A stretch of DNA of 64,000 bases from the NCBI GenBank assembly GCA_002335425.1, contig DDCB01000017.1, positions 40,236-104,235 on the forward strand, in the 5' to 3' direction. Of the stretch, positions 16,843 to 25,811 are shown piece by piece. The translations under genes and the position numbers were made by a program. The notes under the pieces were generated by a model, which searched no databases, was not told where the DNA came from, and was given only the letters and a program-made list of their open reading frames with translations. How positions within the stretch are numbered: the first letter of the stretch is position 1; every line of letters begins with the position of its first letter. The DNA comes from Chthonomonas sp. UBA2017 (GTDB lineage: Bacteria > Armatimonadota > Fimbriimonadia > Fimbriimonadales > Fimbriimonadaceae).

Positions 16843-17920
16843 TCTCGTTCGAAAATCAGCTACCGTCGGGATCGACCTGGGTCACCATTCGATCAAGGCC
16901 GTCTTGATCGAACGGACGCCGCAAGGTTGGAAGCTCAACCAAGTGGTGAGCACGCCCACACCTGCGGGTGCGATCAAAGATGGCGTGGTGATTGACGCCG
17001 AAGCCGTGGCCGAAGCACTCCGCACGATGTTGAATGAGGCTAAGGTCCACGCGACCTCCTGCAACATCTCCGTTTCGGGCGCGTCGGTCGTTGTTCGAAC
17101 GGTTCGAATGCCGAAAATGCCGGAAGCGACCTTACGCAAGTCCATCAAGTTTGAAGCAGGACGCTACGTCCCTTCTTCGGTCGAAGATAGCTTTATTGAA
17201 TTCGAAATCCTGGGTCCGGTCGACGACTCCACGATGGAAGTGCTGATTGTGGCTGCTCCCAGAGACATCGTCGAAAGCCGCGTGCACGCATGCGATGCCG
17301 CGGGTCTGGAAGTGGAAATTGTCGATATCGAGCCGTTTGCTACTTATCGCTCGCTCGTTGAAGCCGACTCTCAAACCGACTGGTCGAACGAAACGTTTGC
17401 GCTTGTTGACATTGGCGCGATGACCACGAACGTCAGCGTCATCAATAAGGGCATCTTTGCCATGACCCGGTCGATCCCCCAAGGTGGTCATACCTTGACC
17501 GAGGCTCTCAAGAATTACTTTAAGCTCTCGGACGAAGATGCAGAATCTGGAAAGGGGCAACTTGATCTGCGAGAACTTCTCGCAGATGGTGTTCCTACGG
17601 AAAATCCTCCTTTGCGAGTTTTGCAACCTCATATCGACGACTTGATCCGAGAGATTCGCCGCTCCTTAAACTACTATCAATCTCAACAATCCGACGGACC
17701 CTCGGTGGTCCCCGTGACTAAGATTCTGCTCAACGGCGGCGGAGCACGTTTTCTCGGCCTGAGTGAATACATCGAATCAAAAATGGGAATCGAAGCCATC
17801 TCTTTGGGAGTACTCGATAATCCTAGATTTATTGCATCTACTCCAGAGCCCGATTCAAACGGCCTTGAGCTGGCTGTCGCGAGCGGCCTCGCGATGCGAG
17901 CATTCACAAAAGCTGCCTAA
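16832..17920 (+). CDS. pilM: Type IV pilus assembly protein PilM
   Basis: A 362-residue actin-like ATPase with the family start VGIDLGHHSIKAVLIER (phosphate-1 loop), the SHS2-like insert with VRMPKMPEATLRKSIKFEAGRYVP, the phosphate-2 region FALVDIGAMTTNVSVI, and the adenosine region KILLNGGGARFLGLSEYIESKMGI near the C-terminus. PilM is cytoplasmic and binds the N-terminus of PilN, linking the inner-membrane alignment complex to the motor. It overlaps the HTH gene by 11 nt and lies 18 nt before pilN. Confidence 0.95.
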   Translation: MPLNLVRKSATVGIDLGHHSIKAVLIERTPQGWKLNQVVSTPTPAGAIKDGVVIDAEAVAEALRTMLNEAKVHATSCNISVSGASVVVRTVRMPKMPEATLRKSIKFEAGRYVPSSVEDSFIEFEILGPVDDSTMEVLIVAAPRDIVESRVHACDAAGLEVEIVDIEPFATYRSLVEADSQTDWSNETFALVDIGAMTTNVSVINKGIFAMTRSIPQGGHTLTEALKNYFKLSDEDAESGKGQLDLRELLADGVPTENPPLRVLQPHIDDLIREIRRSLNYYQSQQSDGPSVVPVTKILLNGGGARFLGLSEYIESKMGIEAISLGVLDNPRFIASTPEPDSNGLELAVASGLAMRAFTKAA

Positions 17921-17938
17921 AAACGGAGAACTTTTACG

Positions 17939-18544
17939 ATGCCGATGATCAATCTGATTCAAGAACGGCGAGAGGCCATCCGATCTCGGGATCGGAGGAG
18001 TCGGATGTTCTTTCTTGCTTTCATGGGAGTCTCCTGTCTGTGCGGCCTGGCCATGGGATTTTTCGCACTAGAATCTGCCGATCTTGTCCGACAAGAAAAA
18101 GATCTTAAGAAGAAGATCAAAGCCCTTGCTCCGGTGGTGCAAGAGATTAAAACAAATGAAGTCAGAGTGCGGGAGATGACTCCTCGGCTCACAACTCTCG
18201 AAGGTGCTCAAAAAAAGACGAGTCGGTGGCTGAGCATTCTGGATCATTTTTCCAGAAATTTGCCTCCCAATACTTGGCTGACGGCGGTTCGGTCCAACGA
18301 CTCCGATCCGACTCGAAATGTTCAGCTCACCCTGGTGGGAGTGAGCGAAAATCAAGAAAGAGTTGGGGAAGTTTTACTTCGGCTTCAGGCCATTCCTGAT
18401 CTTCTCAATGTCGCCCTGAAACAAACGAGCGAGAAGACGTTTGGCCAGAGTAAAGGAATCGAGTTTGAGGTCATTGCCGAAGTGGCCGAAAGTGCCGAAG
18501 AAGCTCCGAAGAAGAAGGCTACGGATTCGAAGGAGAAAGCATAA
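17939..18544 (+). CDS. pilN: Type IV pilus assembly protein PilN
   Basis: A 201-residue single-pass inner-membrane protein. The short cytoplasmic N-terminus MPMINLIQERREA carries the INL motif that docks into PilM. A membrane helix follows (about 24-47), then a coiled coil (about 50-85) and a small alpha/beta domain. A Lys/Glu-rich tail ends the protein. The stop codon's last base is shared with the start of pilO (TAATG), so the two are translationally coupled. Position after pilM and before pilO is the standard order. Confidence 0.93.
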   Translation: MPMINLIQERREAIRSRDRRSRMFFLAFMGVSCLCGLAMGFFALESADLVRQEKDLKKKIKALAPVVQEIKTNEVRVREMTPRLTTLEGAQKKTSRWLSILDHFSRNLPPNTWLTAVRSNDSDPTRNVQLTLVGVSENQERVGEVLLRLQAIPDLLNVALKQTSEKTFGQSKGIEFEVIAEVAESAEEAPKKKATDSKEKA

Positions 18545-19158
18545 TGGCTAGTCTCGATCCCAAAATTTCCTTGGCTCTTGCGATTGGCGCGAGCTTGCTG
18601 GGCGCTGGAGGCGTGTACTGGCAACACTCTGCCCTGCAAGAGAAGAAGCAAATTCTCGCCAAAGTTCGTCGAGAAGCCGACTCGGCAGCGGCCAAGAAGA
18701 AGGAGCTTGAAGCCAGTGCACAGAAAGTTCAAGAGTCAGAAAAGCAATTAGCTCACCTGGAAAAAGGTGTCCCTGAATTTGCTTACGTCTCCACACTTCT
18801 CAGTGAGCTCGAAGCGGTGGGTCTTCAGTGCGGCTTTTCGGTGCTTGGCGTCAAGCCACAAGCAGCCAAGGTTGCACCAAAAAAAGACACAAAAAAATCC
18901 AAAGCCAAGGATCGAAAGCCGTACGAAGAGCTCAACCTCGAACTCAAGGCAAGAGGCACCTTTGCTTCTGCACAAAAGTTCTTAACTCAGTTGCAAGACT
19001 TTCCCAAAATTGCTGCGGTTCGGACACTGACCATCAGTCCGAAAGTGGACCCCAATCGTACAGGCTCTCCTCTCCTCGACTTGACCATCGAACTCAGGGT
19101 GTTCCTCTTTCCGGAACTCGCCCATTCAAAAAGCACTGAAGGAACGAAGCGACTATGA
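18544..19158 (+). CDS. pilO: Type IV pilus assembly protein PilO
   Basis: A 204-residue single-pass membrane protein: a helix at about residues 7-27, a long coiled coil (about 30-75, rich in Lys, Glu and Ala), then a ferredoxin-like domain with LSELEAVGLQCGFSVLGVKP and FLTQLQDFPKIAAVRTLTISP, as in PilO/GspM relatives. It pairs with PilN in the periplasm to connect PilM with the secretin. It overlaps pilN by 1 nt and the PilP-like gene by 4 nt. Confidence 0.92.
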   Translation: MASLDPKISLALAIGASLLGAGGVYWQHSALQEKKQILAKVRREADSAAAKKKELEASAQKVQESEKQLAHLEKGVPEFAYVSTLLSELEAVGLQCGFSVLGVKPQAAKVAPKKDTKKSKAKDRKPYEELNLELKARGTFASAQKFLTQLQDFPKIAAVRTLTISPKVDPNRTGSPLLDLTIELRVFLFPELAHSKSTEGTKRL

Positions 19159-19808
19159 ATTCCGAGACCCAAACCAACCCCGAAAAGAAAAAGCTCATGG
19201 TCATTGGCGCCTTGGCGGTGGTGATTTTGGGCATTGGCGCGTTTCAGATGACCGCAGGTTCGGCTCCGCCCACCAAAAGTTCGAAGCCGAAGTCGAAAAA
19301 GTCGGCCGCCGAAAGCGCAGAGATCGACCCCAAAGCGACCCAGATCGAACAGATGGTGGCGGGTGTCTTACCGCAGCGCGACCCCTTTCTGCCGGGCAAC
19401 CTGCCCCTGGATGCGGCGACGGCCAAGCCGGAACCGGCGAAGCCGCCTCAAGCAGCCCCTCCGAAGTTGCCGCGACGACCTGACCGTGGCCAATGGGCTG
19501 GGGGCGGTTATGCTCCGATGGACCCTATGGGCTCCTTACCTCCAGTCTCACCAAATGGTCAAATCGGAATCCAGCCGTCTTCGGCTACTGCTCCTACAAC
19601 TCCAACCATCTCGGTCTCGGGAACCGTTTTGGGAGACCGACCGGTCGCGATCCTGAAAGACGAGGCCGGAAATCAGAGAGTGATTCCGTTAGGGGGGCAA
19701 ATTGACCCGAGCACCAAAGTTGTTGGAATTGAGCGTGGCAAGGTGACCTTAGAGCGTCACGGCAAGCGGCAAACCTTGACCGCCGGAGGAACACAAAGTG
19801 ATCATTAA
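19155..19808 (+). CDS. PilP/GspC-like pilus alignment protein
   Basis: A 217-residue protein with an N-terminal membrane helix (about 13-33), a Lys/Ser-rich linker, a conserved-looking QRDPFLPG turn (about 74-81), a Pro-rich linker (about 90-150), and a small beta domain at the end (ISVSGTVLGDRPVAILKDEAGNQRVIPLGGQI...VVGIERGKVTLERHGKRQTL). That last unit has the HR-domain pattern of PilP and GspC, which bind the secretin N-domains. PilP is usually a lipoprotein; here a membrane helix anchors it, as in GspC. It overlaps the secretin gene by 11 nt. Confidence 0.82.
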   Translation: MNSETQTNPEKKKLMVIGALAVVILGIGAFQMTAGSAPPTKSSKPKSKKSAAESAEIDPKATQIEQMVAGVLPQRDPFLPGNLPLDAATAKPEPAKPPQAAPPKLPRRPDRGQWAGGGYAPMDPMGSLPPVSPNGQIGIQPSSATAPTTPTISVSGTVLGDRPVAILKDEAGNQRVIPLGGQIDPSTKVVGIERGKVTLERHGKRQTLTAGGTQSDH

Positions 19809-22422
19809 GATGTATAAAGTCGTTGGGATTCTGGCTGGAATTGTCATTGCAACATCTGCACTTGCTCAAGCTCGAATTTCGGGTTTGACGGTTCGGAACG
19901 AGGGCTCGGGAGTTGCCATTGATGTAAAAGGAACTGACCTCGTCACGCCTCGTGCAATGAGGGTGAATTCGGGGAAGTCCTTTCTGCTCGAATGGGATGC
20001 AGAATTGCAAGGCCCGGCACAATGGCGAAACGTCCGCCGAGCGGGCGTCGAGTCAGCTCATTTGACTTGGTTCAGCGCAAAGCCTCCGCGAGTGCGCCTT
20101 CACTTGCGCCTTCGACCTTCGGATCAACCCAGATTCGAGCGGAGCGCAGATGGCTGGCTGATCACCGTCAATGTCGCCCCTTCTCGCCCCGTGGTGACCT
20201 CGTCGCCCGACGAAAGAGCGATGAAGCAAGCGATCGCCTATCTGGATGGTGATTCGACTCTTCAAACACCACCACCGAAGGCACCCAAAACCACAAAGGT
20301 TGAAGAAATGAGAGTGGTGGAGGTACAAGACCAGCGGATCACTCCTCGGATGGTGAATCCCATTCATCCTGTGGCGAAGCCCGGAGATCCGATCGTTTCG
20401 CTCGACTTTACAAATACTGAAATCGTGCAGGTCTTGCGCGCTTTGGCGATGCAAGCAAATGCAAACATTGTCCCAAGTCCGGAGGTAAAAGGCCTCATCA
20501 CGCTCAGTCTTGAACGAGTCAGCTTCACGCAAGCACTCGACTTCGTGACCGCGATGACGGGCCTCCGATATGGGCGAGTCGGCAACACGATCGTGGTTGC
20601 TTCTGCGGCCCGATTTCAAGAAGTCATGCGCCAGCTAGGAGCGAGTACGTCCCGTGGGCCTGAAACCCGTGTTGTTCCGATTTACAGCGGTGAAGGAGCA
20701 CAGATCAAGGCCGTTATCTTGAAGAGTGTTTCTCAGGACGGACCCGACGGCGGATTCGAAATCTTGCTTCCAAGTGAAGAACTTCAGGTTCAATCGGTTG
20801 ACCCTATTGCGACGGGTCCCACAGCTCCCCCCACGGGTGAAGGAAGTCAAGCCGGAGCTCAACAAGGCGGCACCGTGATTCAGTCCAGCGCCTCTCAAGG
20901 CTCTTCCAAGGAACGAGCAAATGATCCTTATGTGGTGGTCATTGGTGCTCAAGAGAAATTGGATGAAGTCGAACGGAGCATTCGACGAATCGATGGTCAG
21001 ATCTGTAGCCTGCTCGGAATTTCGGTGCCAGCGACGAGCGCCCTCGTGCAGAAGAGTTACCTTGTACAAGGAGGCTCTGCTCGAAGTCTGCTGGAAGCAA
21101 TTGCCGGAAAGGATGGGAAGAAAGTTGGCAATGTGGAAGTTGTCGCGACTCCCCAAGGAGCGAACAGTCGTCCAGTCCTTGTTCTGCGTGGACGAGAAAA
21201 CGAAGTGGAACAGGTTTTGGCGACTCTCCGCGAATTAGATAATACTGAATCCGAAGATACGAAGTACGTTGTTTACGACGTACGATTTGCTGATCCGCGA
21301 AGCTTGCGCGAAGACCTGATCGCCCAGATCCCTGGCCTTTCGGCGAGCATCCCACCTGCCTCGGCCGGTAACCCCCGAATTTTCGTTCCGAACCAAACGG
21401 TCAGCAACGCGACTCAAAGGATGGACGAAAATGGTCAACCACAAGGTGGAACCTCGACCGGATCGACAGGCGCGAGCTCGACAACTGCGGCCCCATCCAG
21501 CGAGACGGCTGCCGCGACCAACATCCAGCAGCCGTTCTCAGACATGGAGCCTTTTGCGGTGCCGATGCGACTCATCCTTCGCGGGACTGCGCAGCAGATT
21601 TCGCAGGCCCAATCGTACCTGGCCGCCGTCGATATCGCTCCAAAGCAGGTTGCGATTGAGCTCCGCGTGGTCGAAATGAGCAAGGAAGACGCTCTCAAGA
21701 CCGGGATCGACTGGAATATTCTCGGAGGGGGTGCGGTGAAGATTCTTCGACTGAACAACTCGAACTCGGAACCGAGCAACACGATAGGAATGTCGATCAG
21801 TGGAAAGAACTGGGCCGGCGATGTGGGGGCAACTCTGGATAAGAGCATTGATAAGAACCGCATCATTGCGCGGCCGAATATGTTGGCACTCGATGGACGA
21901 GAAACCGAGCTCTTTATTGGCGACGTTGTTCGATATGTCGAGTCCATCGTTTCGGGGCAAAACGGCCCCACCATCACGACAGGAGAGATCAGTGTTGGAG
22001 TCCGTCTTGCGGTTCTGGCTCGTGTGGGAGCTGACGGGAACATGATCATGGACCTCCGACCAAGAGTGAGCTTCCTCAGGGGCTTCTTAAATCTGCCCAA
22101 TAATGCCGGTCAGTTGCCGCAAACGAGCGAGCGAATTGCTCAAAGTACGATCAGCATGAAGAGTGGTGAAACGATAGCGATTGGTGGCTTGATTCAAGAT
22201 CAAGACGTCAAGCAGATGAGCGGCATTCCATTGCTGATGGATCTGCCGATTGTAGGGCGACTTTTCCGAAAAGAGACCACGACGAAGCGTAGGTCAGAAA
22301 TTGTGATTTTCTTGACCGCAAGGAGCTTGGATGGACCGGCAAGTTCGTCGAATGATCAATCTACCATTGTGCAACCTTCGAAAGAGCTTAAGAAGGACGT
22401 TCCGGCCCAAGGAAAACCGTGA
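19798..22422 (+). CDS. pilQ: Secretin of the type IV pilus/type II family
   Basis: An 874-residue outer-membrane channel protein. A signal peptide (VVGILAGIVIATSALAQA) is followed by an AMIN-like domain (about 25-125), an STN/N0-type domain with VSLDFTNTEIVQVLRALAMQANANIVPSPEVKG (about 200-232), N1-type domains, Ser/Thr/Gly-rich spacers (about 545-580), and the C-terminal secretin domain (about 600-850) with ETIAIGGLIQDQDVKQMSGIPLLMDLPIVGRLF and RRSEIVIFLTA. GTG 19798 is chosen because GGAGG (19785-19789) is 8 nt upstream; ATG 19810 is an alternative. Confidence 0.94.
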   Translation: MIIKMYKVVGILAGIVIATSALAQARISGLTVRNEGSGVAIDVKGTDLVTPRAMRVNSGKSFLLEWDAELQGPAQWRNVRRAGVESAHLTWFSAKPPRVRLHLRLRPSDQPRFERSADGWLITVNVAPSRPVVTSSPDERAMKQAIAYLDGDSTLQTPPPKAPKTTKVEEMRVVEVQDQRITPRMVNPIHPVAKPGDPIVSLDFTNTEIVQVLRALAMQANANIVPSPEVKGLITLSLERVSFTQALDFVTAMTGLRYGRVGNTIVVASAARFQEVMRQLGASTSRGPETRVVPIYSGEGAQIKAVILKSVSQDGPDGGFEILLPSEELQVQSVDPIATGPTAPPTGEGSQAGAQQGGTVIQSSASQGSSKERANDPYVVVIGAQEKLDEVERSIRRIDGQICSLLGISVPATSALVQKSYLVQGGSARSLLEAIAGKDGKKVGNVEVVATPQGANSRPVLVLRGRENEVEQVLATLRELDNTESEDTKYVVYDVRFADPRSLREDLIAQIPGLSASIPPASAGNPRIFVPNQTVSNATQRMDENGQPQGGTSTGSTGASSTTAAPSSETAAATNIQQPFSDMEPFAVPMRLILRGTAQQISQAQSYLAAVDIAPKQVAIELRVVEMSKEDALKTGIDWNILGGGAVKILRLNNSNSEPSNTIGMSISGKNWAGDVGATLDKSIDKNRIIARPNMLALDGRETELFIGDVVRYVESIVSGQNGPTITTGEISVGVRLAVLARVGADGNMIMDLRPRVSFLRGFLNLPNNAGQLPQTSERIAQSTISMKSGETIAIGGLIQDQDVKQMSGIPLLMDLPIVGRLFRKETTTKRRSEIVIFLTARSLDGPASSSNDQSTIVQPSKELKKDVPAQGKP

Positions 22423-22847
22423 TTATGTTGAAGAAAACTGGACTCTCAATCTTGTCTCTGAGCCTGATCCTCGTCGCATCTGGGTGCGGCGGAAACTCAG
22501 GCAAGCCGATCCCCAGCATCTACGCGAATCAGTGGGCCGGAAATTGGTCAAGCCAATCTGGCAACGACGGCGGCACGATGAATTTGCAGGTGTTTCAAGA
22601 CGGAAGTGTCACCGGATCGATGACTCGGAAAGGAGGCTTTACAGGCAGCCTTTCGGGACGAGTCGAAGGTAATGGAACCTTGCGAATGTTTGCGGGTTTT
22701 GGTGGCGATGGCAACTATGATATCGAAGGAGAAGTTCTCCTGAATGGAGGGCGACTCCTGGGATCCATGACGTATCTGTATCAAGGCTTTCGTTATGGTG
22801 GCGACCTGAATCTTCAGCCGCAAACTGCCACGCCAGATGGAGACTAG
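22419..22847 (+). CDS. Small lipoprotein downstream of the secretin
   Basis: A 142-residue protein (140 if ATG 22425 is used) with a lipoprotein signal ending in the lipobox VASGC, cysteine near residue 23, followed by GGNSG. The mature part is glycine-rich and beta-prone (for example QDGSVTGSMTRKGGFTGSLSGRVEGNGTL), with repeated G-S-M/L-T/S strands. I recognise no family. The GTG start overlaps the secretin stop, so co-translation with pilQ is likely and a role in secretin assembly (pilotin-like) is conceivable but unproven. Confidence 0.75.
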   Translation: MIMLKKTGLSILSLSLILVASGCGGNSGKPIPSIYANQWAGNWSSQSGNDGGTMNLQVFQDGSVTGSMTRKGGFTGSLSGRVEGNGTLRMFAGFGGDGNYDIEGEVLLNGGRLLGSMTYLYQGFRYGGDLNLQPQTATPDGD

Positions 22848-22896
22848 AGTTTCAACGATAGAACGTCCGAAGATATGGAGTAGAGGGTTTTCGATT

Positions 22897-23796
22897 ATGT
22901 CAAAAAAGTTTTGGATTGGACTCGTAGGCTCGGCCCTAATGCTGAGCGGATGCGGTGGAAACGGGAGCGCCACCACGCCCATTGCTCCTTTACCGGATGA
23001 TGGCTCGCAAGGTAATACCCGACCGGGCAACATTGCTCCTTCGTCAAGCCTTCGATCTCTCGCACCGGGAGATGTTTGGCAGTACACAGTCAGTGGCCGA
23101 ATCACGGATAATACGTCCACGAAAAATGTCTCAGGTACGATGCTTCGAGTCGTGAGCAATGATACACTCGCTGGCTCGCCAGTGCTGAAGATTTCGGAGA
23201 CGATGACTCTTCAACCACAAGGTGGAGTTCCGATGAATATCGTCGAGGAGACCTACGTGGAACAGGCGAGCAACGGGCAGCTTACGGTCGTCGGCCGAAG
23301 AGAAGGGACGTTCATCTTCGAAGCTCAAAGCAACACCTTTGCTTTGCCTGGCTCGTGGGAGCTGGGCGAGAGCGCAGCGGGTGAGACTTCAATGCAGACC
23401 GCCACAGGCTCGCCTCAGGCGCGATCGACGATGTCAAACACGCTGACGGTCATTGGAACTTCGGACGTGGTCACGCCGCTAGGCCTCTATGGATCGTGGC
23501 GAACCGAGCGAAGTGTGCAGGGCCGTGTGGACTACACGGGCGTCACCGACCGAATCCAACTCGGTCAGTCGGTTGAGGTTGGCACCGTGTTGAGCGTCGA
23601 TCGAACTGAGACTAGTACTGAGTTCTGGGTACCGGCCATCGGGTCTTTTGCCCGGAAGTCTGCGACGATCTTCACATCCAGCGAGCGGATTAAAGACATC
23701 ATCCAGCTCACACCAGTCATCCAATATGAAAAGGAGACTGTGGCGACCACTACGACTCTGACTTTCAGCTTGCGCTCGACCACGGTCAATCGCTAA
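22897..23796 (+). CDS. Lipoprotein, last gene of the pilus operon
   Basis: A 299-residue lipoprotein: MSKKFWIGLVGSALMLSGCGGNGSATT, with the lipobox LSGC. ATG 22897 is chosen over the in-frame ATG at 22837 because it places the signal peptide at the N-terminus and has GAGGG a few bases upstream. The mature part is Ser/Thr-rich and beta-rich (GDVWQYTVSGRITDN, FALPGSWELGESA), similar in feel to extracellular proteins whose function is unassigned. It ends just before a strong bidirectional terminator, so it is probably part of the pil transcript. Confidence 0.75.
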   Translation: MSKKFWIGLVGSALMLSGCGGNGSATTPIAPLPDDGSQGNTRPGNIAPSSSLRSLAPGDVWQYTVSGRITDNTSTKNVSGTMLRVVSNDTLAGSPVLKISETMTLQPQGGVPMNIVEETYVEQASNGQLTVVGRREGTFIFEAQSNTFALPGSWELGESAAGETSMQTATGSPQARSTMSNTLTVIGTSDVVTPLGLYGSWRTERSVQGRVDYTGVTDRIQLGQSVEVGTVLSVDRTETSTEFWVPAIGSFARKSATIFTSSERIKDIIQLTPVIQYEKETVATTTTLTFSLRSTTVNR

Positions 23797-23810
23797 GAGG
23801 ACACTTGGTG

Positions 23811-23854
23811 AAAGTTCCCTGGCCGACTTGAGGATCCGTCGGCCAGGGAACTTT
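23811..23854. terminator. Strong bidirectional terminator between the pilus operon and argS
   Basis: A perfect 17-bp inverted repeat (AAAGTTCCCTGGCCGAC and its complement) with a 10-nt loop, ending in TTT on one strand and in the same run on the other. It separates two convergent genes. Confidence 0.93.
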
Positions 23855-23863
23855 ATTGATGAA

Positions 23864-25771
23864 TCACATTCGCTCGGGCGCGGAGATTCCCAAAAGCCCG
23901 AAGACGCCTTGTAAGCCCATTTGCGTCGCTTCGCAAAGAGCTAATCGGGCCGCGCTGAGCTCAGGTTGATCCGTCTGGATGACGCGACACCCGTCATAAA
24001 AGTGGTGATACGTTCGCGCCAAATCTTGAGCCCACGTGGTCAAACGATGCACTCCGAGATCGTGAGCGCATCGCGCGATCTCTTCGGGCAGTTCGACGAT
24101 TTTGCGAATGAGAGCAAGCTCACGATTGTCGGTCAACAGATGCGATTGAGAAGGGTCGGCATGCAGGCCCACCTCGTCAGCTTTTGACAGAACGGACGCG
24201 ATTCGTGCGTGGGCGTACTGTACATAAAAGACAGGATTTTCGTCGCTTTGCTTGGTCGCAAGATCGATGTCAAAATCCATGTGCGTTTCGTGGCTTCTCA
24301 TCAAATAAAAGTATCGTGCCACGTCTCGTCCGATCCGGATCTGCTCAGACTCCGAGGATTCGGGAGCCGCGGACTTTCCGATCTCCAGAATCAAATCACG
24401 CAAAGAGTAGATATTTCCGTCCCGCTTGCGCATGGGGGCTGGCTGACCATCTTTCACGAATCGGACGATCTGAAAGATCACCACATTGAGGGCTTTTTGA
24501 GCTTGCTCCAGGGCAATTCGGCAGGCGTCTCGCTCGGCAGCGCTGCGATAAATCTTGGATTCATGTTCATCCAATTCTCCTGATGTTTCTTGAGTGGACT
24601 CTTCAAGCTTTAGAGCAGCTAAAACGGCATGCAAGCGGCCAATATATCCGTGGTGATCTGGGCCCAAAACGGTGATCAGGTGATCGGCGTTTTCGGGCCG
24701 ATTGAATTTATCTTGGTGATAGGCTACGTCACTGGAGATATAGGTCAGGCGGCCGTCTCGACGGCGTAAGACTCGGTCCATATCATCGCCAAACTTTGTC
24801 GAGCGAAGCCACAAGGTCTCTTCGTCTCCCTCTCCGGGCCCTTCTTCGGCTTCTGTCTTTGCCGCGGCTTGTTGATCTTGGACGGTGACTTCTTGAATTT
24901 TGCCCCCTTTGGCAAACTTCACCATAACACGATGCGGGTCGGTGTCGGCCGCTCCTTTTTTTGCAAGCTCGGCCAGTCTTTGATCGACGATGCCCGAGTC
25001 GTGCAGACTTTGCTCACTAAACCAAGTGTCGAATCGAACTTCAAACATTTGGAGATCGTGGCGTTGCCGCTCGATCATGAGGTCTTGGCTCATCGACTGA
25101 TACCAATTCAGGTCGGCATTTGAAGGTCGATTTTCGATCTCTCGAACTTGGGCCGCGACCTCTTGGACGTAATCTCCACGGTAACCTTTCTCGGGGAAAG
25201 GAAGCTCTTCAACATAAGATTGGACACTCGCGGCGAACAGGCGCATCTGTTCGCTGTTGACGCCGTCGTTGATGTAGTACTCTCGGTGGACTGTGTGACC
25301 TGCAGCCGCAAGAACTCGACATAAAGTGTCGCCAAAGGCGGCGCCCCGCCCCGAGCCGACGGTGATCGGACCGTTCGGATTGACCGAAACAAACTCGACA
25401 TTGATCTTTTGCGGCTGGCTGGTTTGAGCTCGGGCGAGGCCGGACGCGCCGAGTTGGTGAACGGTCGCCACGAATCCACTGACGAAGCTCGGCCGCAGCT
25501 TGAGGTTCAGGAATCCTGGGCCCGCGACCTCGACCGCCTCGATTTCAGGAGTGTTTTGAAGCCGATTTTGGATCAGCTCCGCCAGTTCGCGTGGGCTTTT
25601 TTGGGCTGACTTGGCAGCGATCATCGCAAAGTTGCAGGCAAAGTCGCCATGCTCGGGGCTCTTGGTGTCGATGATCTCCACGGGCGCGTACTCCGCCTCT
25701 GGAATCAGCCCTTCGCTTCTCAGAGCGTCGACCACTTGCTGAAGCCTCGCGGCCAAAATCGGACGAATCAT
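23864..25771 (-). CDS. argS: Arginyl-tRNA synthetase
   Basis: A 635-residue class I synthetase that charges tRNA-Arg. The N-terminal additional domain (about 1-100), catalytic domain and C-terminal DALR anticodon-binding domain are present. Family motifs are NVEFVSVNPNGP (124-135), YINDGVNSEQM (166-176), GPDHHGYIGRLHAVLAAL and DLARTYHHFYDGCRV. The HIGH-type motif, normally H-V-G-H, reads T137-V-G-S140, and the KMSK-type loop reads PMRKR (446-450). Two inserts lie near residues 281-318 and 389-428. It is the only argS in the window. A -10-like TACCCT lies 7 nt upstream. Confidence 0.92.
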   Translation of the reverse strand: MIRPILAARLQQVVDALRSEGLIPEAEYAPVEIIDTKSPEHGDFACNFAMIAAKSAQKSPRELAELIQNRLQNTPEIEAVEVAGPGFLNLKLRPSFVSGFVATVHQLGASGLARAQTSQPQKINVEFVSVNPNGPITVGSGRGAAFGDTLCRVLAAAGHTVHREYYINDGVNSEQMRLFAASVQSYVEELPFPEKGYRGDYVQEVAAQVREIENRPSNADLNWYQSMSQDLMIERQRHDLQMFEVRFDTWFSEQSLHDSGIVDQRLAELAKKGAADTDPHRVMVKFAKGGKIQEVTVQDQQAAAKTEAEEGPGEGDEETLWLRSTKFGDDMDRVLRRRDGRLTYISSDVAYHQDKFNRPENADHLITVLGPDHHGYIGRLHAVLAALKLEESTQETSGELDEHESKIYRSAAERDACRIALEQAQKALNVVIFQIVRFVKDGQPAPMRKRDGNIYSLRDLILEIGKSAAPESSESEQIRIGRDVARYFYLMRSHETHMDFDIDLATKQSDENPVFYVQYAHARIASVLSKADEVGLHADPSQSHLLTDNRELALIRKIVELPEEIARCAHDLGVHRLTTWAQDLARTYHHFYDGCRVIQTDQPELSAARLALCEATQMGLQGVFGLLGISAPERM

Positions 25772-25778
25772 GCCACTC

Positions 25779-25784
25779 AGGGTA
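25779..25784 (-). promoter_or_regulatory. -10-like hexamer TACCCT, leaderless position (argS)
   Basis: TACCCT on the minus strand lies 7 nt before the argS ATG; no Shine-Dalgarno sequence is seen. Confidence 0.5.
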
Positions 25785-25811
25785 CCCCTTGAGGCTCCGA
25801 GCGGGTCGCGC

